Part shown: positions 20,410 through 31,600 of the stretch, piece by piece
How the letters are laid out: each line of letters starts with the position of its first letter
How positions within the stretch are numbered: the stretch's first letter is position 1
Origin: Symbiodinium natans
Lineage: Eukaryota; Sar; Dinophyceae; Suessiales; Symbiodiniaceae
Direction of reading: 5' to 3'
DNA length: 64,000 nucleotides
Assembly: GCA_905221605.1 (NCBI GenBank)
Contig: CAJNDS010002790.1
Span: forward strand, 329,501 to 393,500
Program-made: the position numbers and the translations under genes
Notes under the pieces: model-generated
The model's input: the letters and a program-made list of their open reading frames with translations, nothing else
Databases searched by the model: none
Told to the model about the DNA's origin: nothing

Positions 20410-20637
20410 GGTTTCCGAAAACTTTCCCGCCTGAGCGCGTACATCAGGTCTGTGGAGGCATGGGAGCGGATCTGCGGCCGTCGACTATCTGAGAGGTACA
20501 GAGCTCCCGTTGTCTTTCACGCTGGGGCTACTGGTCATTCAATCCCTAGACGTACCCGACAGGCAAAACACGGAAGGTATTGGGCTTGGGGCTTCGTGCC
20601 TGCAGGTGCTCTCTATCTAAACATACGTATATGATAC
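20410..20637 (+). CDS. Lone plus-strand ORF, product unknown
   Basis: An open frame on the plus strand reads FRKLSRLSAYIRSVEAWERI and ends ALYLNIRI then TGA. It has good codon composition and no repeats. It runs opposite to all neighbouring genes and is followed by an AAAT/AAAC-rich tail at 20660-20740, so it may be the end of a retroposed or non-LTR element. No domain is recognised. Confidence 0.35.
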
Positions 20638-20659
20638 ATGTACAAACTATATCATATAC

Positions 20660-20750
20660 TGTCAATAAATAAATAAATCAGTAAATAAATAAATAAACAA
20701 ATAAATAAACAAATAAATAATAATATATATATATATATGTATACACTTAC
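20660..20750 (+). repeat. AAAT/AAAC and TA simple repeat
   Basis: TCAATAAATAAATAAATCAG and similar tetranucleotide runs followed by TATATATA. It may be the tail of the preceding plus-strand element. Confidence 0.85.
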
Positions 20751-20779
20751 ATATATGAGATTATGTACGTGCATGTCAC

Positions 20780-22600
20780 TGGCGTGCCTTTTGAAGTATG
20801 CGGGAGGGGCTTCCTTGAGCCCCGAAGCCCGGAGATGTGTCCACAGCCCCTCCCCATGGTCTCTCTGCCTCCATCTTAAGGCTACGCCTGCGCGAGCCAA
20901 GAAGGACGACAGGTTTAAGGCCTTTTAGGGTTTTTTAAGAGTTTGGGGGGTTTTGAGGGTTTTTAGGGTTTTGGGGGTTTTTAGGGTTTTAAGGGGTTTT
21001 GAGGGTTTTTTAGGGTTTTTAGGGTTGTAATGTTTTAGGGTTTTAGGGCTGAGGGCTCAGAGGGCTTAGGGCCCCAAACAACGTAGGTCCTCAGAAGATG
21101 GGAATTGCCCAACAGAACATCCCCCCTTCATTCCTGCCGGTCGTGTGGAGTCTTTGAGAGTGACCCTGGCACCCTTCCTACTCCCTAAACCCTAAACAAT
21201 GGACCCTAAACCCTGGGGATTTAGGGCGGTTGGATGCAGGGTTTAGTGGTGTTGAGGTTATTGAGCCCTTTTAAAGGTAATTATGCGCGTTAACCCAAGA
21301 GCCGGGGCCCTGATATGGGTGGTGCCGGCCTGCAGTCAAGGCTTCGTGTGGATGTTTCGGGGCTCGAAATCCACAAAGTGCAAGCCCCCCCGCAAGAACA
21401 TTCCGAACTTCGACCTCAATCAGGGTTTAGGGTGCAGGGGGGGGGGGGGGTGGGGTTCAGGGTTTAGGGTCCATGTTTTTAGGATTTCGGGGCTAGTGTT
21501 CACCCCGCACCCTACCGAGGGGCAGGGGGGGACTAGGGGTGTAGATCTTCATCTTTCTGAGATACCAGGCCGCCCCCCCTAGCCGGAATGAGCCTAAGTT
21601 CAGGGGTTTAGAGTTTATGGGGTCTACCCTAAACCCTAAACCCTAGGTTTCGCAGGGCTTCGGAACCCCTGAACCCAAAACTCCGAAATAACTTCTTTAC
21701 CGAGCATTGTGCTTCCGGGTGGAGAGCTTAGGGCTTTAGAGGGGAACCTGCCCTTGCAAACGCCTGAAAGTGATCCGGGCCTACGAGCTTGAAGGGTGTG
21801 GAGGTTGAGAGTTAGTGGGTTAGTGGGTTAGTGGGTTAGTGGGTTAGTGGGTTAGTGGGTTAGTGGGTTAGTGGGTTAGTGGGTTAGTGGGTTAGTGGTT
21901 AGTGGGTTAGTGGGCTTCTAAACCCAAAACCGTAAACCCTAAACCTTTGGGGTTCAGCGAGTAGAGTTTAGGGCTTAGGGGGTCGAAAGTCCAACGCGCC
22001 TGGGCCTGACGGCAACAGACCTGCGGAGTCGCACTTGCCAGGGCTTTGGGCTTATTGGGGTTTTACACAGGGTTTAGGGTTTAGGGCTTGGGGTTAGGGC
22101 TTAGGGCCTTAGGGTTTAGGGCCGGGTTTCTGGGGTTTGGGAAGGGTTCCACTTTGGGGATTACGGTTTGGGGACATTATGCTAGGACTATGTAACCTTT
22201 TGGAGGCCGTGCCAGTGATCATTGGGGGATACAGGGCATAGACCTAAACCCTAAACCCTCAACCCTAAACCCTCAACCCAAAGTTCTCAGCAAGGGCTGT
22301 TGGTGAAGCCTCGTCTCCTGGTTATGGAAACCTTCAGCCCTAAACCGGACTTTCAGAAGCCCCCCACCCTGCAGGCCCCAAACCCTCAGCCGGACTGTCG
22401 CAGGCCCAAGAAACCCCAAACCCTCAACCCTCAATAGACCAACCCCCCCCCCCCACAAAAAAAAACAACAATAATAATAATAATAAAATAAATAATAGTA
22501 ATAATAAGAAGAATACTAATAATCCCTAAACCCCAAACCCTAAACCCTTGAAACAAAAACAAACATCAAGCGCTCAAAGTGCCCTCCCCCCTTCGGGGGG
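20780..22600. other. Mostly repeats; possible further exons
   Basis: A minus-strand island at 20782-20900 stays open (ARAGVALRWRQRDHGEGLWT then HLRASGLKEAPPAYFKRHA) and could be an exon. Islands at 21300-21420 and 22000-22045 are GC-rich but not assignable. The rest is telomere-like and variant repeats. If IFT122 is complete in this locus, its C-terminal exons should lie here or further left; none was recognised. Confidence 0.35.
21802..21915 (+). repeat. TTAGTGGG octamer array
   Basis: About thirteen tandem GGGTTAGT units, one lacking a G, not of the TTTAGGG type. It resembles a telomere-like G-rich octamer and is sharply bounded by ordinary sequence. Confidence 0.95.
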
Positions 22601-22601
22601 C

Positions 22602-25600
22602 CAGATCCAGTCGTCACGCTCGCCGAGGTCACCCAGGTAGATGCCTTCCCGGCTCCAGAGCTGCACCTGCGCTTTTTGGGATTGGGCATGCTTCGGGTTC
22701 AGAGTTTAGGGTTTAGGGTTTAGGGTATAGGGTTTAGGGTTTAGGGGTTGGGGGCTTCCCGGCTCCAGAGCTGAACCTGCTTTTTGGGAGGTTTGGAGGG
22801 GCTTCGGGATGCTTTGGGTTCAGGGTTTAGGGTTTAGGGTTTAGGGTATAGGGTTTAGGGTTTAGGGTTGAGGGTTCAGGATTCAGGGTTTAGGGCTTAG
22901 GGTTTAGGGTTCAGGATTCAGGGTGTTTTTTTGGGAAGGATGGAAAACCAGAAGGCAACGTCAAGACACTCAGTACGGCGCCCTTTAGAAAGGATCCCCC
23001 ATCCCCCCCCCCCCCAAAAAAAAAAAAAAACAGGGGCCCCATATGAGAGAACTGCCCTTTGAGCTGGGCTGAGCCTCGGACTTCACACTTGGGGTTCGGG
23101 GTCGAGGACTTAGGGTTTAGGGTCGAGGGCTTACAGTTTTAGGAGTTTAGGGGTTTTGGGCGTCGGGTTTAGGGCTTAGGGACCTGGACTTGGGACTTTG
23201 GGCTTTGGGTCTCGGACTTTGGGCTTAGGTTTAAGGAGCCCTCCGCAAAGGGGTCTGCCCCAACATCGCCTTCTCCTTTGGCTCGTAGCTTCTTTAGGGC
23301 TTATAGGGATCAGCCGGTCTCTGATTCTAGGGTTTGGGGTTGGAGGTTTAGGATAGGGTTTAGGGTTTAGGGTTTAGGGTTTAGGGTTTAGGGTTTAGGG
23401 TTTAGGGTTTAGGGTTTAGGGTTTAGGGTTTAGGGTTTAGGGTTTAGGGTTTAGGGTTAGAGGGTTTAGGGTTTAGGGTTTAGGGTTTTGGGTTTAGGGT
23501 TTAGGGTTTAGGGTTTAGGGTTTAGGGTTTAGGGTTTAGGGTTTAGGGTTTAGGGTTTAGGGTTTAGGGTTTAGGGTTTAGGGGTGAGGGTTTAGGGTTT
23601 AGGTATGTTTTTTTTGTCTCTCAAAGGTCTAAGGGTAACCTTCAGGGGGTGTCAGGGTTTATAAAGAGATGCGTGAGGACGCTCTACGGTTATGGGTTTA
23701 GTACGACTGCGCGTTAACGTAGGAATCAAACTGAGGGCACTGTCTTGCCAAACGGGATTTATGTGGGAACCTCACGCGACATGGCCCCAGAAAAAACCCA
23801 AAACCCTAAACCCTAAACCCTAAACGCTCGACCCTAAACCCTAAACCCTAAACCCTAAACCCCCTGAGGTGTTTGGCAGCTTGTCCGCCTTCTTGCCGCT
23901 CCCGCCCAGCACGAAGTAGTCGCCACCTTGCCGAGTTTTTGTAGGGTTTAGGGTTTAGGGTTTGTGGTTTGGGGCTTGGGGTTTAGGGTTTAGGGTTTAG
24001 GGGACGAAAGGGTTTTGATCAGAATCATGAACCCTTCGTGGGCTCTGTTCTAGCAGATTTTTTAGATGTTCGGCTAGGGCCCATAGCTGAGATCACGCCC
24101 CTCCCATCCTTTCTTCACGGATAGGGGATAGGATTGGGGGGACCCTTGGGGATATGGACCCTCTGAAGAAGGTCCCTGTTTAAGAGAGCCAGAAGAGGGT
24201 TCAGAAGGGTTCCCTTTTAAGGGTCCCCCTTATCCTACCTAGGAATGTAGGCTCTGCAGGGCTCGGGTAAATTCGGGGGGCCAGGGGTTTAGGGTTTAGG
24301 GTTTAGGGTTTAGGGTTTAGGGTTTAGGGTTTAGGGTTTAGGGGCCAGGGGTATGAGGTTTTGAGGCTTTGCTGCTTGGGGGGATGGCACCTGAACCAGA
24401 ACCCGATACCCTCAACTCCGAGGCTCCAAGTTTAGGGTTTAGGGTTTAGAGTTTAGGGTTTAGGGTTTAGGGTTTAGGGCCTGAGCCCCACAGAGCCCGA
24501 GGCCATCAGTCTAAAACTCCGAAGAAAGCTTGAACCGCCGTTTGGGGCTTTACACGGCTATCTCCTTGTAAGGACCCGGACTGTGGATATCTGGTGATGA
24601 GACAGACACCCTGCCCCAGACAATTCCGAACTCCCAGCATCAAACCCTAAACCCTAAACTCTAAACCCTAAACTCTAGACCCTAAACCCAAGAGTTCTAA
24701 AGGTCGTTGCCACTCACCCTTTTTTGGGATTCGGGTTTCAGGGCTTAGCGTTGAGGGGCTTGGCGGTTTAAGGGTTTTGGCCGTCGGGGGTGCCTGGGTT
24801 TACAGGGCTCAGGATTACGGACACTCCTCGTACCGGTGCTTCCTGAATAACGCCCTCAACCCTAAACCCTAAACCCTAAACCCTAAAGCCTAAACCCTAA
24901 ACCCCAATACCCTAATACCCTAAACCCTAAACGCCCCCCTGCTGTGCTCCCAGGCTGGAGAAGAAATCGATGCTGCAAGGATCGAATTCCAGACGGTGCC
25001 TTCGAATCGGCCGGGTTGGGAGTTTGGGGCCAAAAAGGGTTTCTAGGGTTTAGGGTTTATTTAGGGTTTAGGGTTCAGCGTTTCTAGAGCGTTCAGGGCT
25101 TCTGAGATAATACAAGTCTTTGTCTTGCGGGGGAGGGCCTTCTCTGGCGGAAGAAAAAGGATTGGGTGGTTCATGGGAGAAGACTTTTCCTGGGGTTTAG
25201 GGTCTAGGTGAACCTCTTGGCCACTAAACCCTAAGTGGGCTTTACTAGGGTTTGCCACTTTGGGGGGTTCAGTAGGGTTTAATCAAGCTTCAAGCCTCAC
25301 CCCCCCCCTCCCCCCCACCACCCAGGCTGCCAGAGAGTCTTAAACCCTGAGCCCGAAGACTCTCACGCCTGAACCCACAAACTCTCAGTACACCCGAAGC
25401 CCCTAAAGCCCTGACAACCAAAGAGCCGACTGCCCCAAACCCCCTCAACCCCCTAACCCCTAAAACCCTACAGCCCAAAGCCACCCTAAACCCTAAACCC
25501 TGCACTCTACAACCCCTTAGCCCCCAAACCCTAAACCCTAAACCCTAAACCCTAAACCCTAAACCCTAAACCCTAAACCCTAAACCCTCAACCCTAAACC

Positions 25601-28600
25601 CCAAAAACCCTCCAGAGCCCCGGGGTGCTGCCCCCCTCTTAGGGTGCCCAGCTCTCGGCCGTACTCTTGGCCGGACACCTCGCATGGAAGCAGAACTCTT
25701 CGGGGCGTTGGGGCTTGGAGTTTTGAGGGTTTAGGGTTTAGGGTTTAGGGTTTAGGTTTAGGGTTTAGGGTTTGGGCTTCGGGGGTTTCGGGGTTCTAGG
25801 AGTTTTGGGGGATTTTGCGAAGTTTAGGGCTTCGGGGGACTTCTTAGGGTTTGGAGTTCTGGGGGGGTTTGCGACATTTGGGGCTTTGGGGCTTTTTAGG
25901 GTTTTGGAGTGTTGGGGATTTTGGGCAATTTTGGATTTTGGGGTTTCAGGTGTTGGTGGTTTGGGGCTGTCAGGTTCTTAGGTGTTTTTTGTTTGTTTTG
26001 TTTTTCTTTTTTTTTTTTTGTTTTGGGGGGGGGGGGGGGTGGTGCTTCGGGTTTTAACGTTTTAGGGCTCTAGGCAGGCGATTGGCAATGAGGACTGCTC
26101 CAGATCACTCGTGAGGCAGCGTCAACTCTTAATTGAGCGAGAATTCGGAGATGGTATGAACACAGAGCAAGAATTTGGGATGTTCCCCTTAAGTAAATTC
26201 TAATAGGGGTACAATAATCCCTAATCAAGAACCTTCATAAAAATCCCAAAGTTCCCTCAAGAGTTTGCAGGAAGCTGGGCGGATAGCCCGCAGTGATAGA
26301 ATGGAAGCTTTGAACGAGGTTTTAGGGTCTTAGGGGCTCAAGACCCCCTGGAGCCTTGTAGAAGGAAAGGGTCTGGTCCCAACAGCCCACGACCAGCACG
26401 TCTGTCGGGTCTTGCTTGGTCTGCACAGGATTCCACCTTAGCGTTCAGGGCGCAGAGTTTTTGGGCTTCGGGAAAAAAGCGTTAGGGTTTAGAGTTTAGG
26501 GTTTTGGGTTTATAGCTTCAGGGCTCAGAGTTTTTGGCTTGTGGGTCTGTGGGTTAGGGTTTTGCGGTCTTGGGGGTTAAGTTTCCTTCAAAAAACCCTA
26601 AAAACCTTCAAGCTGCGAACCCTGCACGGCAAGACCCCTCGGTGAACCCCAAAAAACCGAGCCCGCCAGAAACTACACAAAGCCCGCAGAAGTGGAAGCA
26701 CTAGAGCCGGAAGCCTGAAACCAGTTGCAACCCTCAACCTCCTTTCATGGGATTCCCTAAACCCCAAACCCCAAACCCTAAACCCTAAACCCTAAACCCT
26801 AAACCCTACCCCGAAGGATGTACCCCGAAGAGGTTTCCTTGACCTACTCCTCATATATTCCCTAAGAGCTATCGAAGATCCATCAAACTGCTTAACCTGG
26901 CACCCTAGCACAAATCAAAACTTTAGCTGTTTCTTAGGAATTGAAGTAACCAACACATGAAACTCGTATCCAAGTTAAAAAAATAGCTGCTTCTTATTAA
27001 CTAAAGACTAAAGTGGCTAAAAATCAAAACTTGTTTCCAAGTGTCCCTAAGAAAAGGGCCCCCGCACCCACGGGTGCAAGCTTAGGGCTCCGAGGCGGGA
27101 GCCCCACGATCCTTGGAATGGGCGCCAGACTCCCCAAAAGATCCTAAGCCCCAAAACCCCCTGGAGATGGGCCTTGACCCCTAGGGTTTAGGGTTTAGGG
27201 TTTAGGGTTTAGGGTTTAGGGTTTAGGGTTTAGGGTTTAGGGTTTAGAGTTTCCGAGATCCCGCCGCCCACCCTAGGAAGGGCACGCCAATGTCCAAATT
27301 GGAGCTTGGCGGACGATGTCTGCTTTCTCCTGCGCGGTACCGAGTTCAATAAGGCTTGGGGTTTGGGCTTGGGGATTACTTTAAGAACTCGGGCTGAACG
27401 GGGTCTAGGGTTTCGGGTTTGCGGGTTTGGAGGCAATGGGTCTCAGGCGCTTCAGGCCTGCAAACTCCTTCAGCAGCCTGGATCTGGTTGGCAAAGAGGG
27501 TTTAGGGTTTAGGGTTTAGGGTTTAGGGGTTTAGGGTTTAGGGACCCCAAAACTCGAGCTTCGGATCTTTTGGGGGGTTTAGGTTTTTTTTTTTTTGCGG
27601 GGGGGGGGGGGGGGGGTGGTAGGGCTTGGGGTCTTGGGCTTCGGGCTTTAAGCTTCATAGGGCTTGGGTTTAGGTTTTTTGATTTGCCGTCTTCGGCGAT
27701 TTTTGCAGATCCTTGGGGACTAAATGAACCCGGGAAGGGTTTATGGTCCTCATACTTTCATAGGGATTGAAGTCGCCTAAACCCCCCTAAACCCTCAACG
27801 CCCTCACGCCCTAAACCCTAAACCCTGAACCTAAACCCCTAACCCCTGAACCTAAACCCGAAACCTAACCCTAAACCCCCTCCTTTCGAGTTCATCTGGC
27901 TCCCCAGATGCGAGGTCCAAGAACCGCCCAAAAAAAACCCTTGAGATCCTCGCCGAACTTGTCCCTGATGCTCACATGACCTGGACACCAGGCTGCTGGC
28001 CAGTCGCAAGCCCCATGTACGGTTTAGGGTTTAGGGTTTAGGATGCTTGAACTTGACCGCCAACCCCTCCCCAGCCCAAACTCACGAAAACCCACAAGCC
28101 CTCAGCCCTTCAAGCTTAGGCAGCAGTTGAAAAGCGTGAGTCTCACGTAGGTTTTAGGGTTTAGAGCTTGGTAAGATGAAGGCCTGAAGGCTTTCGCACA
28201 GCTGGGGTGTGTAGGGCTTAGGGTTCAGGGTTTTGGGGGTTCTGGCACTTTAAACCCTAAACCCTAAACCCTTGAAAGCAACCCAGCGAACAATGAGGAG
28301 GCTTGAAGGGGGAGGGGTGGGGGCCGGCACGCCTTGACGTCTACTTACTGGTGCTTCTTAAGCCTGCAGGTCTAATCTAGGGGCCTGAATAATTAGAACA
28401 GGGTTTTAGGGACCATAAGGGAATAATGTTATAGTAGTTATTCCGACCCCTATACTAAGTAAGCTCTACGGATATGAGACATTACAGTATTATTACAAAG
28501 GGACCCTAAGGGAGTACGGAAGGAGGAATTTTTTCAGACCCCTGTATGAAGTACCCAAAGGCTCCTATGAAGTACCTTGTTGGGGTAGTTTACAAAAACC

Positions 28601-31600
28601 CCCAATAACTAACCCAAAAAGAAACTACATTGGAGCCGAGCCTTCAGGTAAGCTCTACGGATATGAGAAGTTTGCCCTAAACCCTAAACCCTAAACCCTA
28701 AACCCTAAACATCATCCCTTAAACCGCTCCCCACCCCCTTGGGTCCACGGCCGCTGAAGAGGCCCAGCGCAATGTGCAGGCCATCGTTGGTCCAGGACAT
28801 GGAGAGGATTTTGGAGTTCACCTGCACAAGTCTACCTAAAGCCTAAACCCTAAACCCTAAACCTCATCCCTTAAACCGCTCCCCACCTTTCGCTTGGACA
28901 CCGACTTCTGCTCCGGGGACCAGAGGCCGAGGTCGGAGGCCGTGCCGCTGGCCAACTGCGGGCAGAGGAGGGGGGGGGGTTTAGGGTTTAGGGTTTAGGG
29001 TTCAGGGTTTAGGGTTTAGCGTGTAGGGTTCAGGGTATGTCGGGTATGAAGGGAATATAGGGTATCTAGGGTATTTAGGTATTTAGGGGCTTGGGTATTT
29101 GTCACTTTCGGGTTGAGGGGCTACTTGGAGGGTCATGGATACTTGCGAGGAGATCTGCAAGGACCCTAAACAAGGTGAGTATACCGGATGCCTTTCTCAT
29201 AAGCCGACTTGCAACTACCGGATGAGTTTTTGGGGTGTGGGTTCGCTCGCCCCCCCCCCCCCCCACACACACATTCATAGCACCATACATACTACGTGAA
29301 GGTTTGGGTTTACATGGTTCAGGGTACTAGTGACTTTGCGGTCGCTTTTGGCGTGCGGAGGTTGTGGGGGTGCTGGAGCAAAACCCCAAACCCCCCTAAA
29401 CCCTACCCCCTAAACCCCCTTAACCCCTTAAATCCTCTAAGCCTCAATCCCCCAACGCTTGCAACGACTTCGGCCACCTGGTGTAAAGGGTGGGGTCTGT
29501 CAGGCCCAAAGCCAACCGCGCAGTCCCTGCAAGAGTTCACACTGCCTTATAATACTTAATAACATCCGGGGGTTTAGGGTTTAGGGTTTAGGGTTGCCTG
29601 ATAGTGCTTAATAACATGGACGCTAGGGCCGCTAGGGTTTAGGTTCGGGGATTCTGATGGCGGCCGCCAGCCCCAAAAAGAAGGTCCTGCATGGCTAATG
29701 ATTTACGATGATTGTTTTGTTTTGTGATATTTTTTTAAAGGTTTGGGGCAGCGCCAGCCGCCCCAAGCCCTGAACCTCATAAACTCTCCTGATAAAGTGT
29801 GGTGCCTGCTGAGTGACGGGGTTGTATGCCAAACACTGGATGGACCTGGGCGTTTGCGTTTCTCTTGTTGCGTCGCGACCCTTCGAGTGTCGCACCAAGG
29901 TAGGCTTTTTGGGGCTACAGTTAGACCCTCAACCTTCAACCTTAAACCCATACTGCGCGCCCCTGCTTTCTCAACCCCTGGTAGTTCCATGGCCCCGTAG
30001 TATGGGCCCCCCCTTATATACCCCGTATATACGCTATACAAGCTAGGCGCCCATACATCAGAACCCTTTAAAGGAGGGACCATATTCAGGGCCCATGAAA
30101 CTACCTGTAGACTCAACCCTGGATGGCTTTGGAGGGACTTGCTCAAGTCTCTGGGGTCTGTTGCTACCACTACTGCCACTAACACCACTCCTACCACTCC
30201 TACCGCTGATACCACCACCTCCTCCTACTTCCCGACTTCCCACACGGCCTACTACGACCTAGTTTAGGGTGTGCAGGGTTTAGGCTTTAGGGTTTAGAGT
30301 TTAGGGTTTAGGGTCTAGGGCTACTATCCTACCTACAACGACCTCCTCTCTACTAGTCGTACGAGCCAAGAGCCTTCGAGCTCTACGACCCGGCATCCAC
30401 GTTGACCCCTCTGAGGCGCAGGCTCATTGTGGTTGTACTTTAGGATCCCCTCCGCCTGAGCGCGAGCCAGGGTTTAGGGTTTAGGGTTTAGGGCTTAGAG
30501 TTTAGGGTTTAGGGTTTCGGGTTTAGGGTTTAGGGTTTAGAGTTTAGGGTTTAGCGCGTAGGGTGTAGGGTGTACGGTTTACGGTTTGGGAGGTCTCGGT
30601 TTGGGGGTTTGGGGGGGCGGCGCCCTGCACCTCAAGTGCAAAAAAATCTCCTTCCCTCAGTTGCTGAGTTCATAAGCCCCAAAAAAGTGTACTTTAGGGT
30701 TTAGGGTTTAGGGTTTTTAGGGTTCGTAGGGGACAATAGTATCCCAAAAAGGGTGAAGTGTACCCACTCAGCTACTAGGTTCCTAAAGCTCCCAAAGCCT
30801 TCACAACCTCCCAAAGTCTTCAATACCAGCACACACTCCTTGATAACCCTAAACCCTAAACCCTAAGCCCTAAACCCTAAACCCTAAGCAACCCCAAGAG
30901 CCCGATACCCCTGAATGAAGGAAGATACCTTAAATCATATTGGGGATCCCTACATAAATTAAGGTGTGTTCGATATTCACGGGCTCTCTGGGAACACCTA
31001 TTGTACACGATAACTAAACAACTCGCCCCAAACTTAACCTAAATCCTAAACCCTAAAAAAAAGAGTCCTCAACCGTAAGCAATTAAAGCTAATATAGGGG
31101 CTGAATAAAGTAGAATAGGGTGTTGGGCTGCTTACAGAATACTTATAAAGGTCCATAAGGGAAGACAATTCGTAACTACTCCGACTCCCGTACTACTTGT
31201 GTTGGGGCTCAAGACTTCTGAAAACCCTAAACCCTAAACCCTAAGCCCTAAGCCCTAAGCCCTAAGCCCTAAGCCCTAAGCCCTAAACCCTAGGAATATT
31301 ACTTGGGGCTTGGGGCTTGGGCTTCGACAACAAAACCCATCGAGAGCCTTGTGGGTCCGTAGCCCTAAACCCTAAACCCTAAACCCCTGAACCCTAAACC
31401 CTAGTTACATACGGGCCTACTCCGGGTCCTAGTGTCGAGGGCCTTGTGGGTCCAAATGATCACCTGCTTGTCTGCGCCGCCTGATGCAAACCTCGGCGCA
31501 GCGCGGAGGGTTTAGGGTTTAGGGTTTAGGGTTTAGGGTTGAGGGTTTAGGGTTTAGGGTTTAGGGTAGTGAGTTTGGGGCTGTTGAGGACAGAGGCTTG

